Origin: Aerococcus urinae
Lineage (GTDB): Bacteria; Bacillota; Bacilli; Lactobacillales; Aerococcaceae
Assembly (NCBI RefSeq): GCF_001543175.1
Contig: NZ_CP014161.1
Coordinates: 1,550,001-1,614,000, forward strand
Direction: 5' to 3'
DNA length: 64,000 nt
Shown: piece by piece, positions 46,219 to 54,966 of the stretch
Layout of the letters: the number at the start of each line of letters is the position of its first letter
Numbering within the stretch: the stretch's first letter is position 1
Made by a program: the position numbers and the translations under genes
Notes under the pieces: model-generated
The model's database searches: none
Seen by the model: only the letters and a program-made list of their open reading frames with translations
What the model was told of the DNA's origin: nothing

Positions 46219-47319
46219 ATGAAAATAGCCATCATCGGTGGAGGCATTGTCGGTTCGGTAACCGCCTTCTATCTCAGCCAGACAGACCACCAAGTTACCC
46301 TCTACGATAGCGGGGTCGGCCAGGCCACTAAGGCGGCAGCCGGTATTATCTGTCCCTGGTTCTCCAAGCGTCGCAATAAGCCTTGGTACCGGATGGCCAA
46401 CGCCGGGGCCCATTTTTATCCCCAATTGATCGCTGATTTACAAGCAGCCGGCATCACTTCCAAGGCCTACCAAAAACGGACCACCTGGCTTTTGAAAAAG
46501 CGGGAAAAAATGATTGACGAACTCATGGCCATTGCCAACCGGCGTAAGGAAAACGCCCCCCTCATCGGCCAAATTCGGCGCTTAAAGCCTAGCCAGGCCC
46601 AAGCTGCCCTAGAACCGTGGACCTATGACCAGGACCTGATTCAAATTGATTCTGGGGCGGCCGTCATTGATGGCGACTTGCTCTGCCAGGAGCTCCTCAG
46701 CGCCGCTCAAGATAAGGGATTAACCGTCATCCCTGAAGCAGTCTCCATTGACGCCATCAGCTCGACGGAGGTCAAGATCCAACAGCAAAGCTATGACCGG
46801 GTCATTATCGCAGCAGGCGCATGGCTAGGAGAGATTCTGGCCCCTTACACAGAAAGTGTGGATGTCCGACCCCAAAAAGGACAATTATTGGTCTATGACC
46901 ACATCAATCAGGCTGAACAGTGGCCCCTAATTATGCCCGAAGGCCAAGCGGACATCATCCCCCACCAAGGTCAACGGCTCTTCTTAGGAGCTACGCATGA
47001 AAATGACCAAGGCTTTGACCTGACCCCCGACCTCCAAGCCTTAGAGGAAATCATGACAACAGCTCAGGATTTACTACCTGCCATCGATTTCTCTGACTAC
47101 CAAGCTATTAAGGTCGGCACCCGAGCCTATACCAGCGACTTTGCCCCCTTTTACGGGTCCCTGCCCAAGTATGACCATATTTATGTGGCTTCTGGCCTGG
47201 GCTCAAGCGGCTTAACCACCGGTCCGATTATCGGCCACGAACTCGCCGCCATGGTCACAGGCAGTGGCTTACAGCTCGACCCTAGTGACTACCCGGTTGG
47301 AGACTATATTAACTTCTAA
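46219..47319 (+). CDS. FAD-dependent oxidoreductase, DAO family (DadA/glycine oxidase-like)
   Basis: A 366-residue flavoprotein with the N-terminal FAD dinucleotide motif IAIIGGGIVGSVTAFYLS (3-20), KAAAGIICPW near residue 40, VIIAAGAWLGE around 196 and the C-terminal FAD-binding segment HIYVASGLGSSGLTTGPIIG. This is the DAO fold of D-amino acid and glycine oxidases. The substrate amine is unknown. AAAGGGG precedes the ATG. It is cotranscribed with the DUF1129-like gene and ended by a strong terminator. Confidence 0.87.
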   Translation: MKIAIIGGGIVGSVTAFYLSQTDHQVTLYDSGVGQATKAAAGIICPWFSKRRNKPWYRMANAGAHFYPQLIADLQAAGITSKAYQKRTTWLLKKREKMIDELMAIANRRKENAPLIGQIRRLKPSQAQAALEPWTYDQDLIQIDSGAAVIDGDLLCQELLSAAQDKGLTVIPEAVSIDAISSTEVKIQQQSYDRVIIAAGAWLGEILAPYTESVDVRPQKGQLLVYDHINQAEQWPLIMPEGQADIIPHQGQRLFLGATHENDQGFDLTPDLQALEEIMTTAQDLLPAIDFSDYQAIKVGTRAYTSDFAPFYGSLPKYDHIYVASGLGSSGLTTGPIIGHELAAMVTGSGLQLDPSDYPVGDYINF

Positions 47320-47324
47320 TAAAA

Positions 47325-47364
47325 CAAAAAGCGAAACTAGCCATTGGACTAGCTTCGCTTTTTA
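47325..47364 (+). terminator. Terminator after the FAD oxidoreductase gene
   Basis: AAAAAGCGAA with CTAG pairs with CTAGCTTCGCTTTTT, loop CCATTGGA. A-run and T-run on opposite sides. Confidence 0.85.
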
Positions 47365-47414
47365 TTTGCCTACAATAGAATGGAGGGATCGCTTCCCGTC
47401 TTGATCCCTAGCTT

Positions 47415-47783
47415 CTATTTATTCTTTAATAAATCACGGATTTCTGTTAATAAGACTTCTTCATTACTTGCTTTAGCTTCTTCAACTTTCTTTTCTTCAT
47501 GTTTGAAGTGGCTAAAAGCCTTAACAATAAAGAATAGCACCAGGGCAATTAATAAGAAAGAAATAATAGCGTTAACAAAGTTCCCTACACCAAATGTGGC
47601 GCCGGCAACTTCAATACTATAAGCTGACAAGTCGATGTTTCCTAAAATAATCCCTAATAATGGGGTTAAAATATCTTTAACCAGGGAGTTCACAATGGCA
47701 GTGAAGGCAGTCCCCATAACAACCCCGACGGCTAATTCAATCACATTACCCTTAGCAATAAAATCTTTAAATTCTTGTAGCAT
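47415..47783 (-). CDS. mscL: Large-conductance mechanosensitive channel
   Basis: A 122-residue channel that opens under membrane tension to release osmolytes. It starts MLQEFKDFIAKGNVIELAVGVVMG, with the N-terminal amphipathic helix and the gate helix TM1 (VIELAVGVVMGTAFTAIVNS), then TM2 (VNAIISFLLIALVLFFIVKA) and a Lys/Glu-rich cytoplasmic bundle. Length is normal. GAGGAG precedes the ATG. It is 30 bases after the YdcF-like gene on the same strand and may share its transcript. Confidence 0.95.
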   Translation of the reverse strand: MLQEFKDFIAKGNVIELAVGVVMGTAFTAIVNSLVKDILTPLLGIILGNIDLSAYSIEVAGATFGVGNFVNAIISFLLIALVLFFIVKAFSHFKHEEKKVEEAKASNEEVLLTEIRDLLKNK

Positions 47784-47812
47784 ATCAATATCTCCTCTCT
47801 TAGTAAATCATC

Positions 47813-48850
47813 TTAATCAAAATGAATATAATTGAGCCAACCAATCCCAAACATGACCACCGTCATCAATAAATGCAGCTTGCGGTGCATAAATAAGATG
47901 GCGACGAATTCTCGAATCCCATGTTTAAAGCTTTCCCTTAGGGTGGTTTTGGCCCCGAATCCGGTGACTTGGTAGAGTCCTTCCAGGTTGGCGTAGAGTT
48001 GACTGCGGTAAAGGTGGAAAGCACTGGTAATAAAAGCAATATGGGCGCTCTTAACGGGTTGGATCCTCTCGATCAGTTGCTTACTGTAGGCAAAGTTACC
48101 ATGGGTATTCGTGGCTTGGTCTTCTCGCCAAATCTTTTCCTCAGGGATGCCCTGGGCTTTCAAGTATTGGGCCATGACGTCAGCTTCCGAACAGTCACTA
48201 TTTGCTACTGTAGCTGCTCCAGAAACAATGAGAATAGGAATGTGGTGGTAGAGGAACTTCTGACGCCCCACATAGGCTAAGCAGGCATCCAAGCGAAGCT
48301 TTAACATCTTAGACACCGTGTTATCACTATTAAATAAACAGCCCAAGATAATAATATAATCCTGCTTGCGGTCATCCTCAATCAACCAAAGTCTTAAAGA
48401 ATTGACCAGGAAATTAATCAAAAGTAAGACATAGTAAGCGACCACAAAGTCTAAAATATGCAGCCAATGCTTATCCGCCATCAATTCTGGGTTGAAGCGA
48501 ACGTAATAATGGACAAGGCCCACCAGAATTAAGAAAACCGCCAGACTTAGTCCAATAACCAGCTGGAGGTAGTTATGTTCTTCTTGAAAAAGGGATAAGG
48601 CATAGGTAAACATGGCCAATCCAAAAATCAAGAGTAAGGAAGGGGCAATATAATTCACAAAGACTTCGATCCCATGAAAGATCAAGGACAGCCACTGGGA
48701 TTCCGCAAAGTTGGGGTCCTTTCCCATGGCGTAAAAAAGGATGATAAGTCCCAGACTAGCAATCCAGGAGTCCCATAGATTACGCGGGGCGAGAATAAAG
48801 AGTAATAAAGCGATGGCCAGAAGTAGGCCACCTCCTAGGTAAAAAATCAT
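47813..48850 (-). CDS. YdcF/DUF218-family membrane protein
   Basis: A 345-residue protein with about six N-terminal membrane helices (to ~160), a DUF218 domain (about 166-315) and a final C-terminal helix. The DUF218 core is visible as YIIILGCLFNSDNTVSKML, ILIVSGAA, SEADVMAQYLKAQGIPEEKI, and ATNTHGNFAYSK. ITSAFHLYRSQLY completes it. Relatives include SanA-type envelope proteins; the actual reaction is unproven. Its ATG overlaps the stop of rsmI by ATGA, so it is translationally coupled to the rRNA methyltransferase. Confidence 0.85.
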   Translation of the reverse strand: MIFYLGGGLLLAIALLLFILAPRNLWDSWIASLGLIILFYAMGKDPNFAESQWLSLIFHGIEVFVNYIAPSLLLIFGLAMFTYALSLFQEEHNYLQLVIGLSLAVFLILVGLVHYYVRFNPELMADKHWLHILDFVVAYYVLLLINFLVNSLRLWLIEDDRKQDYIIILGCLFNSDNTVSKMLKLRLDACLAYVGRQKFLYHHIPILIVSGAATVANSDCSEADVMAQYLKAQGIPEEKIWREDQATNTHGNFAYSKQLIERIQPVKSAHIAFITSAFHLYRSQLYANLEGLYQVTGFGAKTTLRESFKHGIREFVAILFMHRKLHLLMTVVMFGIGWLNYIHFD

Positions 48851-49749
48851 GGGGCCTCCCCACCAATTTCATGGTAGGCCTGGTAAACTTCTTGTTTCTT
48901 TAAGCCTTTATTCTTGGCCACTTTTTTAATGGCTTCTTTGGAAGACAACTTCCCTTCTTCCATCCACCATTCCACTTGACCTTTGAGGGGCAGGTGGTCA
49001 ATTCCAGCCTGTAACTGTTCCGATGCCGTTTTAGGATGGGGATTGCCTTCAATATAGAAGCAAATTTCTCCCTTGACGACAGGATTTTCCTGGTAATAAG
49101 CATCCAGTTCAGCCAAAGTTCCCCGGTTAAATTCTTCATAGGACTTGGTCAATTCCCGGACCACACAAGCTGGCCGATCGGGGCCAAAGACCTCAATGGC
49201 CGTATCAATAGTCTGACTGATCCGATAAGGAGACTCATAAATGATCAGTGTTTCCCCAGCATTTTGGTAGGCTGTTAATTGCTGGCGGCGGTCCTTGGCC
49301 TTCTTGGCTAGGAAACCAATAAAAGTAAAGGCTTCACTCTTAAGTCCAGAAGCTATCAGCCCGGTCAAGGCCGCATTGGCGCCTGGGAGGGGAATCACTG
49401 GGATATCCGCTTCTAGGCAAGCCTGGACCAGTTCGCTGCCCGGATCTGAGATCACTGGCATACCAGCATCGCTAACCTGGGCCAGGTCCTTGCCACTTTC
49501 CAAGAGGGAGAGAACTTCTGGGATCCGCTCCTGGGTATTGTACTTATGGAAGCTCTTTTGCGGCTTATCAATTTCAAAATGATTCAATAACTTCTGGGTG
49601 TGGCGGGTATCTTCAGCCAGGATCAAGTCCACTGTTTTGAGGACCTTGAGGGCCCGAAAGGTCATATCGTCCAGGTTACCAATTGGGGTAGGCACTAAAT
49701 AAAGTCTCCCCTTGGTCTCTTCACCCAAAAAACTTTTTTGTTGTTGCAT
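48847..49749 (-). CDS. rsmI: 16S rRNA (cytidine1402-2'-O)-methyltransferase
   Basis: Methylates the ribose of C1402 in the decoding centre. The 300-residue SAM-dependent enzyme shows the tetrapyrrole-methylase-like fold: GRLYLVPTPIGNLDDMTFRAL, LILAEDTRHTQKLL, QVSDAGMPVISDPG, and PLPGANAALTGLIASG. The ATG at 49749 is six bases after AAGGTG; the frame is open upstream but lacks a site. It is part of the conserved yabA-trmN6-GIY-YIG-rsmI run of Bacilli. Confidence 0.95.
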   Translation of the reverse strand: MQQQKSFLGEETKGRLYLVPTPIGNLDDMTFRALKVLKTVDLILAEDTRHTQKLLNHFEIDKPQKSFHKYNTQERIPEVLSLLESGKDLAQVSDAGMPVISDPGSELVQACLEADIPVIPLPGANAALTGLIASGLKSEAFTFIGFLAKKAKDRRQQLTAYQNAGETLIIYESPYRISQTIDTAIEVFGPDRPACVVRELTKSYEEFNRGTLAELDAYYQENPVVKGEICFYIEGNPHPKTASEQLQAGIDHLPLKGQVEWWMEEGKLSSKEAIKKVAKNKGLKKQEVYQAYHEIGGEAP

Positions 49750-49771
49750 GAATTCACCTTCTTTCTCTCCT

Positions 49772-50074
49772 TCATTCTTCATCCAGACCGACCTTTTGAC
49801 AGTGGATGCCCGGCCGGTAATGGAAATCACTCACCCCGTAAGCTTTTAGCCGTTTAATTTTCTCTAGACGGGAGAATTGTTTAAAGCGATACTCCGCCTG
49901 GGTTGCAGCTTGGCGACTAGAAAAAGCCTTGGCAAAGACCATGGCACAGGGTCGCCGGCTGGCTGGGCGGGTATACTTGGCTCCCTTGCCACTATTATGT
50001 TCTTCTTGCCGCCGCTCGACATCAGTGGTGTAGCCGGTATAGAGGCTATCATCGTGACAAAGAAGGACATACAT
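49772..50074 (-). CDS. GIY-YIG endonuclease-like protein, UPF0213 family
   Basis: A 100-residue small GIY-YIG domain protein (YazA type): YVLLCHDDSLYTGYTTDVERR replaces GIY-YIG with YVL..YTG, followed by HNSGKGAKYTR. The in-frame codons just before the only ATG (50074) still encode KEPCHY, which looks like family sequence, yet no ATG/GTG/TTG exists there and no ribosome binding site precedes the ATG. Translation may depend on reinitiation after trmN6, whose stop lies 25 bases upstream. UPF0213 function is unknown; nuclease activity is not shown. Confidence 0.82.
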   Translation of the reverse strand: MYVLLCHDDSLYTGYTTDVERRQEEHNSGKGAKYTRPASRRPCAMVFAKAFSSRQAATQAEYRFKQFSRLEKIKRLKAYGVSDFHYRPGIHCQKVGLDEE

Positions 50075-50099
50075 GTAGTGGCAGGGTTCTTTATTATCC

Positions 50100-50837
50100 T
50101 TAGTGGAGATAAGCCTTCACTTCTTCCGTATAAACATTGTCCTTAGTATAAACATAGAGGGGCGGTAGAACTTGCAAACCCTTTTCTTGGCCATTCTTCA
50201 TGAAGTCAATTAAGAGCGTGTTGGCCGGCTTATCGGCCTTGGGATGAACAAAACGCAAGCGCTTAGGAATTAACCGGTACTTGAGTCCGGCTTGGATCAT
50301 TTCCGTCAAACGTTCTGGCCGGTGAACTAAGACCAAGCGTCCCCGATCTTTGAGTAAGGCTTTGCCCTGCTTAAAAATATCCTCCAAGGTCATGGCGATT
50401 TCATGACGGGCTAGAGCCTTTTTGTCATTAGGATTAATCCAAGAGTCCGGGTAAACCTTAAAATAAGGCGGGTTACAGGTAATCACATTGACCGATTCTG
50501 GCTTAACCAGGCTAGTGGCGGATTTGATATTGCCGGTATGGATAGTGATCTGGTCTTCTAAATGATTTAAGGCCACCGACCGTCTGGCCATATCAGCTAA
50601 CTCTGGCTGAATTTCAATAGCTTCGATGGGCGATTGGGTCATGGCGGATAAGATCAAGGGAATGGCCCCATTGCCAGAACAGAAGTCGACAATTTTTTGC
50701 TTCTTGGTCTTTCTCACCCGGGCAAAGTAGGCTAAAAACAAGGCGTCTGTCGACAGGGAAAAAGTATCATCACTTTGGATGATTTCCCGGTCAAATTGGC
50801 TTAATTGATCAATGCGCTCGTTAGCTAATAGCGTCAT
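50100..50837 (-). CDS. tRNA1(Val) (adenine37-N6)-methyltransferase-like (YabB/TrmN6)
   Basis: A 245-residue Rossmann methyltransferase. It has the SAM-binding segment IVDFCSGNGAIPLILS (about 49-64), the acidic ribose contact IEIQPELADMARR, and the catalytic ITCNPPYFK (NPPY) motif of N6-adenine methyltransferases. The gene position between yabA and the GIY-YIG gene matches Bacillus yabB, assigned as TrmN6-like. It follows yabA by 12 bases with AAAGGGG as its site. Confidence 0.9.
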   Translation of the reverse strand: MTLLANERIDQLSQFDREIIQSDDTFSLSTDALFLAYFARVRKTKKQKIVDFCSGNGAIPLILSAMTQSPIEAIEIQPELADMARRSVALNHLEDQITIHTGNIKSATSLVKPESVNVITCNPPYFKVYPDSWINPNDKKALARHEIAMTLEDIFKQGKALLKDRGRLVLVHRPERLTEMIQAGLKYRLIPKRLRFVHPKADKPANTLLIDFMKNGQEKGLQVLPPLYVYTKDNVYTEEVKAYLH

Positions 50838-50849
50838 CCAATCCCCTTT

Positions 50850-51215
50850 CTACCGCTTACCTTCCATACCATAGAGAATATCCAAGCAAAACATACATTG
50901 CTCAGCGTTTTCTCGTCTTTGGCCATAGGAAATATTACAAATATGAAAACCATCTTCATAAATATTTAAGAGGTTCTGTAAGGCTGGTGAGCGTTGTCCG
51001 TCCTTTTCTTCAGGAGCGGCTTCCTTCTCTTCCGGCTGGTCATTGGCTAATAATTGGTTGACCCGTTCTCTTAAATAGTGGTTTTCCATCTGTAGGTCTT
51101 GATTTTTGATTAATTCTTTACCCCACTCATCGATAATTGTCTCTAGTTCGGTCTGCATTTGGCCCAGTTGCTCGCTGAGGGTATTGAGGCGAGTGACAAT
51201 ATCTCTTGTCTCCAT
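50850..51215 (-). CDS. yabA: Replication initiation control protein YabA
   Basis: YabA restrains DnaA and binds the DnaN clamp. The 121-residue protein has an N-terminal coiled coil (~1-58; tetramerisation), a short acidic linker, and the C-terminal zinc module GFHICNISYG with His91, Cys93, Cys107 and Cys110. These residues are all present. It starts the yabA-trmN6-GIY-YIG-rsmI-ydcF unit. In Bacillus yaaT lies upstream between holB and yabA; here that place is taken by an opposite-strand acetyltransferase gene. Confidence 0.95.
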   Translation of the reverse strand: METRDIVTRLNTLSEQLGQMQTELETIIDEWGKELIKNQDLQMENHYLRERVNQLLANDQPEEKEAAPEEKDGQRSPALQNLLNIYEDGFHICNISYGQRRENAEQCMFCLDILYGMEGKR

Positions 51216-51409
51216 ACTATCATTCCTTATTCCATATTCTGATAGACCATTAAACTCAAAACCTATTTTATCATAATTCTATTTTTTTCGATGGGAGAGA
51301 CTCAAGTTTTTTATGGCTTTTTAAAGGCAGGAAAAAATCGAGCCAATCCTATTCTCATTTGGGCTTTTTTCCCGTAGACTAAGGATAAAATCAGCAAAAA
51401 GGAGCCAGT

Positions 51410-52201
51410 ATGTTAGACTTTAATGCCACCTACCATTGGATCAGCCACTATGAGGATAATGACCTCTACCAAGTCTTTGTCAATCAAGCAGCCCGCCATG
51501 TGCCACTCAGTAACTTCATGGCCCTGGATTTTAACCCGGGGCTGGACGAGTGGCTGATCCTAGAGGAACAGTATATGGACTATGCCAGTGACTTCGACCT
51601 ACCAGAAATCAATATCCACCTCCCCATGAACCAAGGGGTTGATGATGCACTTTATGCCTATCTCTCTGAGGCTGGCTATCAGCTAGCGATTACTGAACTA
51701 GTCAGTCTAAGCAACTACCAGGCTCCTAGGGGCAAAAGCCAGCCCAACCAGCTTGAATTAGAAGAAATTACTGCTGCTAGCCTCCCCGCCTTTTTAGCCT
51801 TCCAAGTCCACTATGATAGGGATTATGGCTTAACTTACCAAGAAGAAATGCAGGGCTACTACCAAGAAGCCTTCCTTAAAACAAACATTGACCAGGTCGC
51901 TGTCTTTGATTCGGGGCAAATAATCGCCGCTATGCAAGTGATCGCTTCGCGGGACTACTTAGAAATCGACCATCTGACCGTTAGAGAGGACTGGCAGAAG
52001 CAAGAAATTGGCCGCTGGCTGGTGGAGTGGGCCTATTCTCAAGCCAAGCAAGCTGAAAAGACCTTGATCTTAGTCTGTGATGCCGATAGCCAAGCCCGCA
52101 AATTCTATGACCATCTTGGCTTTGTGGGCCAAGGTTTTGAATTAGCCTTCTCCCGCCCCATTGATTCGGACTTTAAAAAGCAATTTTACTATCAAGACTA
52201 A
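51410..52201 (+). CDS. GNAT-family N-acetyltransferase
   Basis: A 263-residue protein. The C-terminal half (about 120-255) is a GNAT domain: AVFDSGQIIAAMQVI, DYLEIDHLTVREDWQKQEIGRWL covering the acetyl-CoA loop (a weak Q-x-x-x-G version), and SQARKFYDHLGFVGQGFELAF. The N-terminal half (~1-105) is a second, degenerate domain. Substrate unknown. The ATG has AAAGGAG. It is the only plus-strand gene inside the replication cluster and has its own terminator, so it probably inserted there. Confidence 0.82.
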   Translation: MLDFNATYHWISHYEDNDLYQVFVNQAARHVPLSNFMALDFNPGLDEWLILEEQYMDYASDFDLPEINIHLPMNQGVDDALYAYLSEAGYQLAITELVSLSNYQAPRGKSQPNQLELEEITAASLPAFLAFQVHYDRDYGLTYQEEMQGYYQEAFLKTNIDQVAVFDSGQIIAAMQVIASRDYLEIDHLTVREDWQKQEIGRWLVEWAYSQAKQAEKTLILVCDADSQARKFYDHLGFVGQGFELAFSRPIDSDFKKQFYYQD

Positions 52202-52207
52202 AATTAT

Positions 52208-52256
52208 AAAAAAGTGCTTCTGGCAAATTTCCTAACTTGCCGGAAGCACTTTTTCT
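52208..52256. terminator. Bidirectional terminator between the GNAT gene and holB
   Basis: AAAAAAGTGCTTC pairs with GGAAGCACTTTTT, inner TGGCAA/TTGCCG. It lies four bases from the holB stop and separates the two convergent genes. Confidence 0.85.
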
Positions 52257-52261
52257 TTGCT

Positions 52262-53275
52262 TTATAGGTATTTCTTCTCTAAGTTCCAGGCTTCTAGGAC
52301 AAAGTATTCCAAGCTGGCCTGGGGACTGACATTTTGCTTGATCATTTTTTGCGCCTTGGTCACTAATTTTAGCAGGTCAAGAAATAAGCCCTCTGGGTAG
52401 GCCTGGTATTTGGCCTGGCGGTTGGTCTTCAGATCGGGGCGGACGAGAACCTGGTCTAAAATCTCCTGGTCACTTTGACTCTTAATTAAGAGACAATCCC
52501 TGAGTAAGAGAGTCAAGAGCTGCAAGAGGAGCTGGTTGTCCTGGCGGCTGCGGGAGAGCTTCATCCAATCGGTGGCTACCATGGTAAAGGCGCGCCCGTC
52601 TCTAGCCACAATGAGCTGGAGCCACTGGTCCAGGCGCTGGCACTGGTCATGGAAGACCTGGTTGTCATTTAGAGCCAAGGCGCTATCCAAGTCCGTCGTC
52701 AACCAGGCAATGATTTGGGCCTGGGCTTTGCCAATCCCCTGATCGACAAAGAGACGGACGGCTTGGTCAACCGCTAGGGAGGGGAGGTGGATCACCTGAC
52801 AGCGGGACTGGACAGTTGGTAAAATTGCTTCTCGATTATTGGTTAAGAGGAAGATGTAGACATCTTGGTGGGGTTCTTCCAGAAATTTCAACAAGGAATT
52901 GGCCGCTTGGACTGTCATGGATTCGGCTGCCTCAATCACAAAGACCTTGCCCCGGCCTTCTAAGCCGGTCAGGGATAGATTGTGCTGAAGTTCACGGATT
53001 TGGTCAATTTTAATACTGTTGGCATCCTTAGTCAGCCATTCCACATCACTATGGTCACCCCGGATCACCCGTTGACAATGGTCACACTGACCACAGGGCT
53101 TGTCTTCTTGACTGCAAAATAAAGCTGCTGCCAAAAAAATGGCCATGTCGGCTTGACCAGAACCGGCATTGCCCTCAAATAAATAGGCGTGGGCTAAACG
53201 GCCATTCTGGATGACTTGGCGCATTAACTGGGCCAGTTGGCTTTGTTTTTCTTCAATGGCAAAGACTTGCGTCAT
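52262..53275 (-). CDS. holB: DNA polymerase III delta' subunit
   Basis: Clamp-loader subunit, 337 residues. It has a degenerate Walker-like GNAGSGQADMAIFLAAALF (a non-ATP-binding P-loop, as usual for delta'), the zinc module CSQEDKPCGQCDHC, sensor segments around SLLKFLEEPHQDVYIFLLT, and a C-terminal helical collar. It follows tmk by 17 bases in the conserved recR-tmk-holB order. Bacillus has yaaQ and yaaR between tmk and holB; they are missing here. Confidence 0.93.
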   Translation of the reverse strand: MTQVFAIEEKQSQLAQLMRQVIQNGRLAHAYLFEGNAGSGQADMAIFLAAALFCSQEDKPCGQCDHCQRVIRGDHSDVEWLTKDANSIKIDQIRELQHNLSLTGLEGRGKVFVIEAAESMTVQAANSLLKFLEEPHQDVYIFLLTNNREAILPTVQSRCQVIHLPSLAVDQAVRLFVDQGIGKAQAQIIAWLTTDLDSALALNDNQVFHDQCQRLDQWLQLIVARDGRAFTMVATDWMKLSRSRQDNQLLLQLLTLLLRDCLLIKSQSDQEILDQVLVRPDLKTNRQAKYQAYPEGLFLDLLKLVTKAQKMIKQNVSPQASLEYFVLEAWNLEKKYL

Positions 53276-53292
53276 TAGGGCGGTCCTTTCTA

Positions 53293-53934
53293 CTAGGAAA
53301 AAAATTGAGGGAAACGTTGGCGAATCAACTCATAGGCGGCCGCTTGCATGGCTTCAGCCGGTTGACTAGCATCAATAGGGACAATCCGATCAGGGTTTTC
53401 TTTCAAGAGGTCTTGGTAGCCTTGGACGACCCGGCGGTGAAAGGCGATGGATTCTTGGTCCAAGCGGTTGATTTCATCAGTCCGGCCGGCTTCTATCCGG
53501 GCGATCCCTTCCTCAGCGGAAATATCACAGTAGAGGGTTAAATCGGGCAATAAGCCGTCGATAGCAAATGCATTGATCAACTTGACGGCCTGGCCCCCTA
53601 GTTTGCGGCCATAACCTTGGTAGGCAATGGAACTATCCACATAGCGGTCACAGAGGACCATATTCCCAGCGGCTAAGGCAGGACGGATCTTTTTGGTCAG
53701 GTGCTGAGCCCGACTCGCCGCATAGAGTAAGGCCTCTGACCGGGCATCGAGCTCGGTATTCGCTGGAGAGAGGATAATGTCACGAATTTCTTCAGCGATC
53801 CGGTCACCACCCGGCTCCCTAGAAAAAATTGGGGCCTGTTTTAAGTCCTGGTCCAAACGTGCCTTGAGCCCCTTAATTAGGGTAGTCTTTCCTGACCCAT
53901 CCGGTCCTTCAAAGCTTATAAATACACCTGGCAT
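53293..53934 (-). CDS. tmk: Thymidylate kinase
   Basis: Phosphorylates dTMP to dTDP. The 213-residue protein starts MPGVFISFEGPDGSGKTTL with the P-loop GPDGSGKT, then FSREPGG (dTMP-site Glu-Pro), YVDSSIAYQGYGR (DR-equivalent region CDRYVDSS) and the lid segment around TDEINRLDQES. The ATG at 53934 follows GAGGAGG; the frame extends upstream into recR but without a site. It starts 13 bases after recR. Confidence 0.95.
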   Translation of the reverse strand: MPGVFISFEGPDGSGKTTLIKGLKARLDQDLKQAPIFSREPGGDRIAEEIRDIILSPANTELDARSEALLYAASRAQHLTKKIRPALAAGNMVLCDRYVDSSIAYQGYGRKLGGQAVKLINAFAIDGLLPDLTLYCDISAEEGIARIEAGRTDEINRLDQESIAFHRRVVQGYQDLLKENPDRIVPIDASQPAEAMQAAAYELIRQRFPQFFS

Positions 53935-53947
53935 TCTAATCCTCCTC

Positions 53948-54544
53948 TTAGAGTTCCTGACGGCCATCAAGGGCCCGCATGAGGGTCATCTCATCTGCGT
54001 ATTCAATATCGCCCCCCACCGAGAGACCATAGGCAATCCGACTGACCTTGATTTGGGCCGGTTTGATTAAACGAGCTAGGTAAGTCGCCGTGGCCTCCCC
54101 TTCAGCGGTAGCGTTAGTGGCAATAATGACTTCTTGAATCTGGGTATCCTGCAAGCGTTGCAAGAGCGAGCGAATGTTTAAGTCATCCGGCCCCGTCCCA
54201 TCCATAGGCGAGAGCACCCCATGGAGGACATGATACTTGCCGTGGTAGTTTTGCATTCTTTCCATAGCCATCACATCGCGGGCCTCTTCAACCACCATCA
54301 CTACTGAGCCGTCTCGGTCATTATCACGGCAGATTAAACAGGGGTCTTCCTGGGTAACGTTACCGCAGACCGAACAAGTGGTCATTTCCTGCTTAACCCG
54401 GCTTAGGGCCTCGGCAAAGTCATTAACATCGGCTTGGTCCATTTCCAGGACAAAAAAGGCTAAACGAGCTGCGGTCTTAGCTCCAATTCCAGGTAATTTC
54501 TTAAAACTATCAATCAAGCGAGCGATCGGTTCGGGATATTGCAT
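53948..54544 (-). CDS. recR: Recombination protein RecR
   Basis: Loads RecA at gaps with RecO/RecF. The 198-residue protein has an N-terminal helix-hairpin-helix ([17 protein letters not shown]), the four-cysteine zinc finger [16 protein letters not shown], and a Toprim domain ([32 protein letters not shown]). Length and order are normal. AAGGAG precedes the ATG. It follows ybaB in the universal dnaX-ybaB-recR set. Confidence 0.96.
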   Translation of the reverse strand: MQYPEPIARLIDSFKKLPGIGAKTAARLAFFVLEMDQADVNDFAEALSRVKQEMTTCSVCGNVTQEDPCLICRDNDRDGSVVMVVEEARDVMAMERMQNYHGKYHVLHGVLSPMDGTGPDDLNIRSLLQRLQDTQIQEVIIATNATAEGEATATYLARLIKPAQIKVSRIAYGLSVGGDIEYADEMTLMRALDGRQEL

Positions 54545-54627
54545 GCTTTCAACTCCTTCTAAATAAAAAAGCGGGAAAATCTTCAGACCGCTTGCGTCTG
54601 AGCTCCCCCACTCCTTAAAGCAAGTTC

Positions 54628-54942
54628 CTAGAAGCCGGGAAAGCCTTTAGAAAGGTTTCCCATATTCGATTCTTGAGCACTATCCACCTTGCTTAAACCG
54701 TCATTGACTGCAGCAATAAGGAGGTCACTGAGCATGTCAGGATCTTCAGGATCAATCACTGCTGGGTCCATTTCGATGGCCTTTACTCGGCGGTCGCCGC
54801 CTACCTTAGCTTTAATCATCCCTGAAGGTTCTTTGCCTTCAAAGACTTGTTTTTCCAAGTCCTTTTGGGACTCTTCTAATTTTGCTTGCATTTTTTTAGC
54901 TTCTTTGAGCATTTTTTGCATGTTCATCATATTATTTGCCAT
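54628..54942 (-). CDS. Nucleoid-associated protein, YbaB/EbfC family
   Basis: A 104-residue DNA-binding protein, with a Met/Lys-rich N-terminal helix ([20 protein letters not shown]), the [17 protein letters not shown] core and [15 protein letters not shown]. It sits 25 bases after dnaX and before recR as in nearly all bacteria. An A/T-rich AAGCGG/CCGCTT hairpin lies between it and recR (54560-54600), possibly a weak attenuator. Confidence 0.94.
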   Translation of the reverse strand: MANNMMNMQKMLKEAKKMQAKLEESQKDLEKQVFEGKEPSGMIKAKVGGDRRVKAIEMDPAVIDPEDPDMLSDLLIAAVNDGLSKVDSAQESNMGNLSKGFPGF

Positions 54943-54966
54943 TTAATTTCCTCTTTCCTTCTTTGA

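Noticed and set aside
54545-54627. Terminator between ybaB and recR
   Set aside because: Only a short AAGCGG/CCGCTT stem with a long loop is present, and the gene order argues for a continuous transcript.
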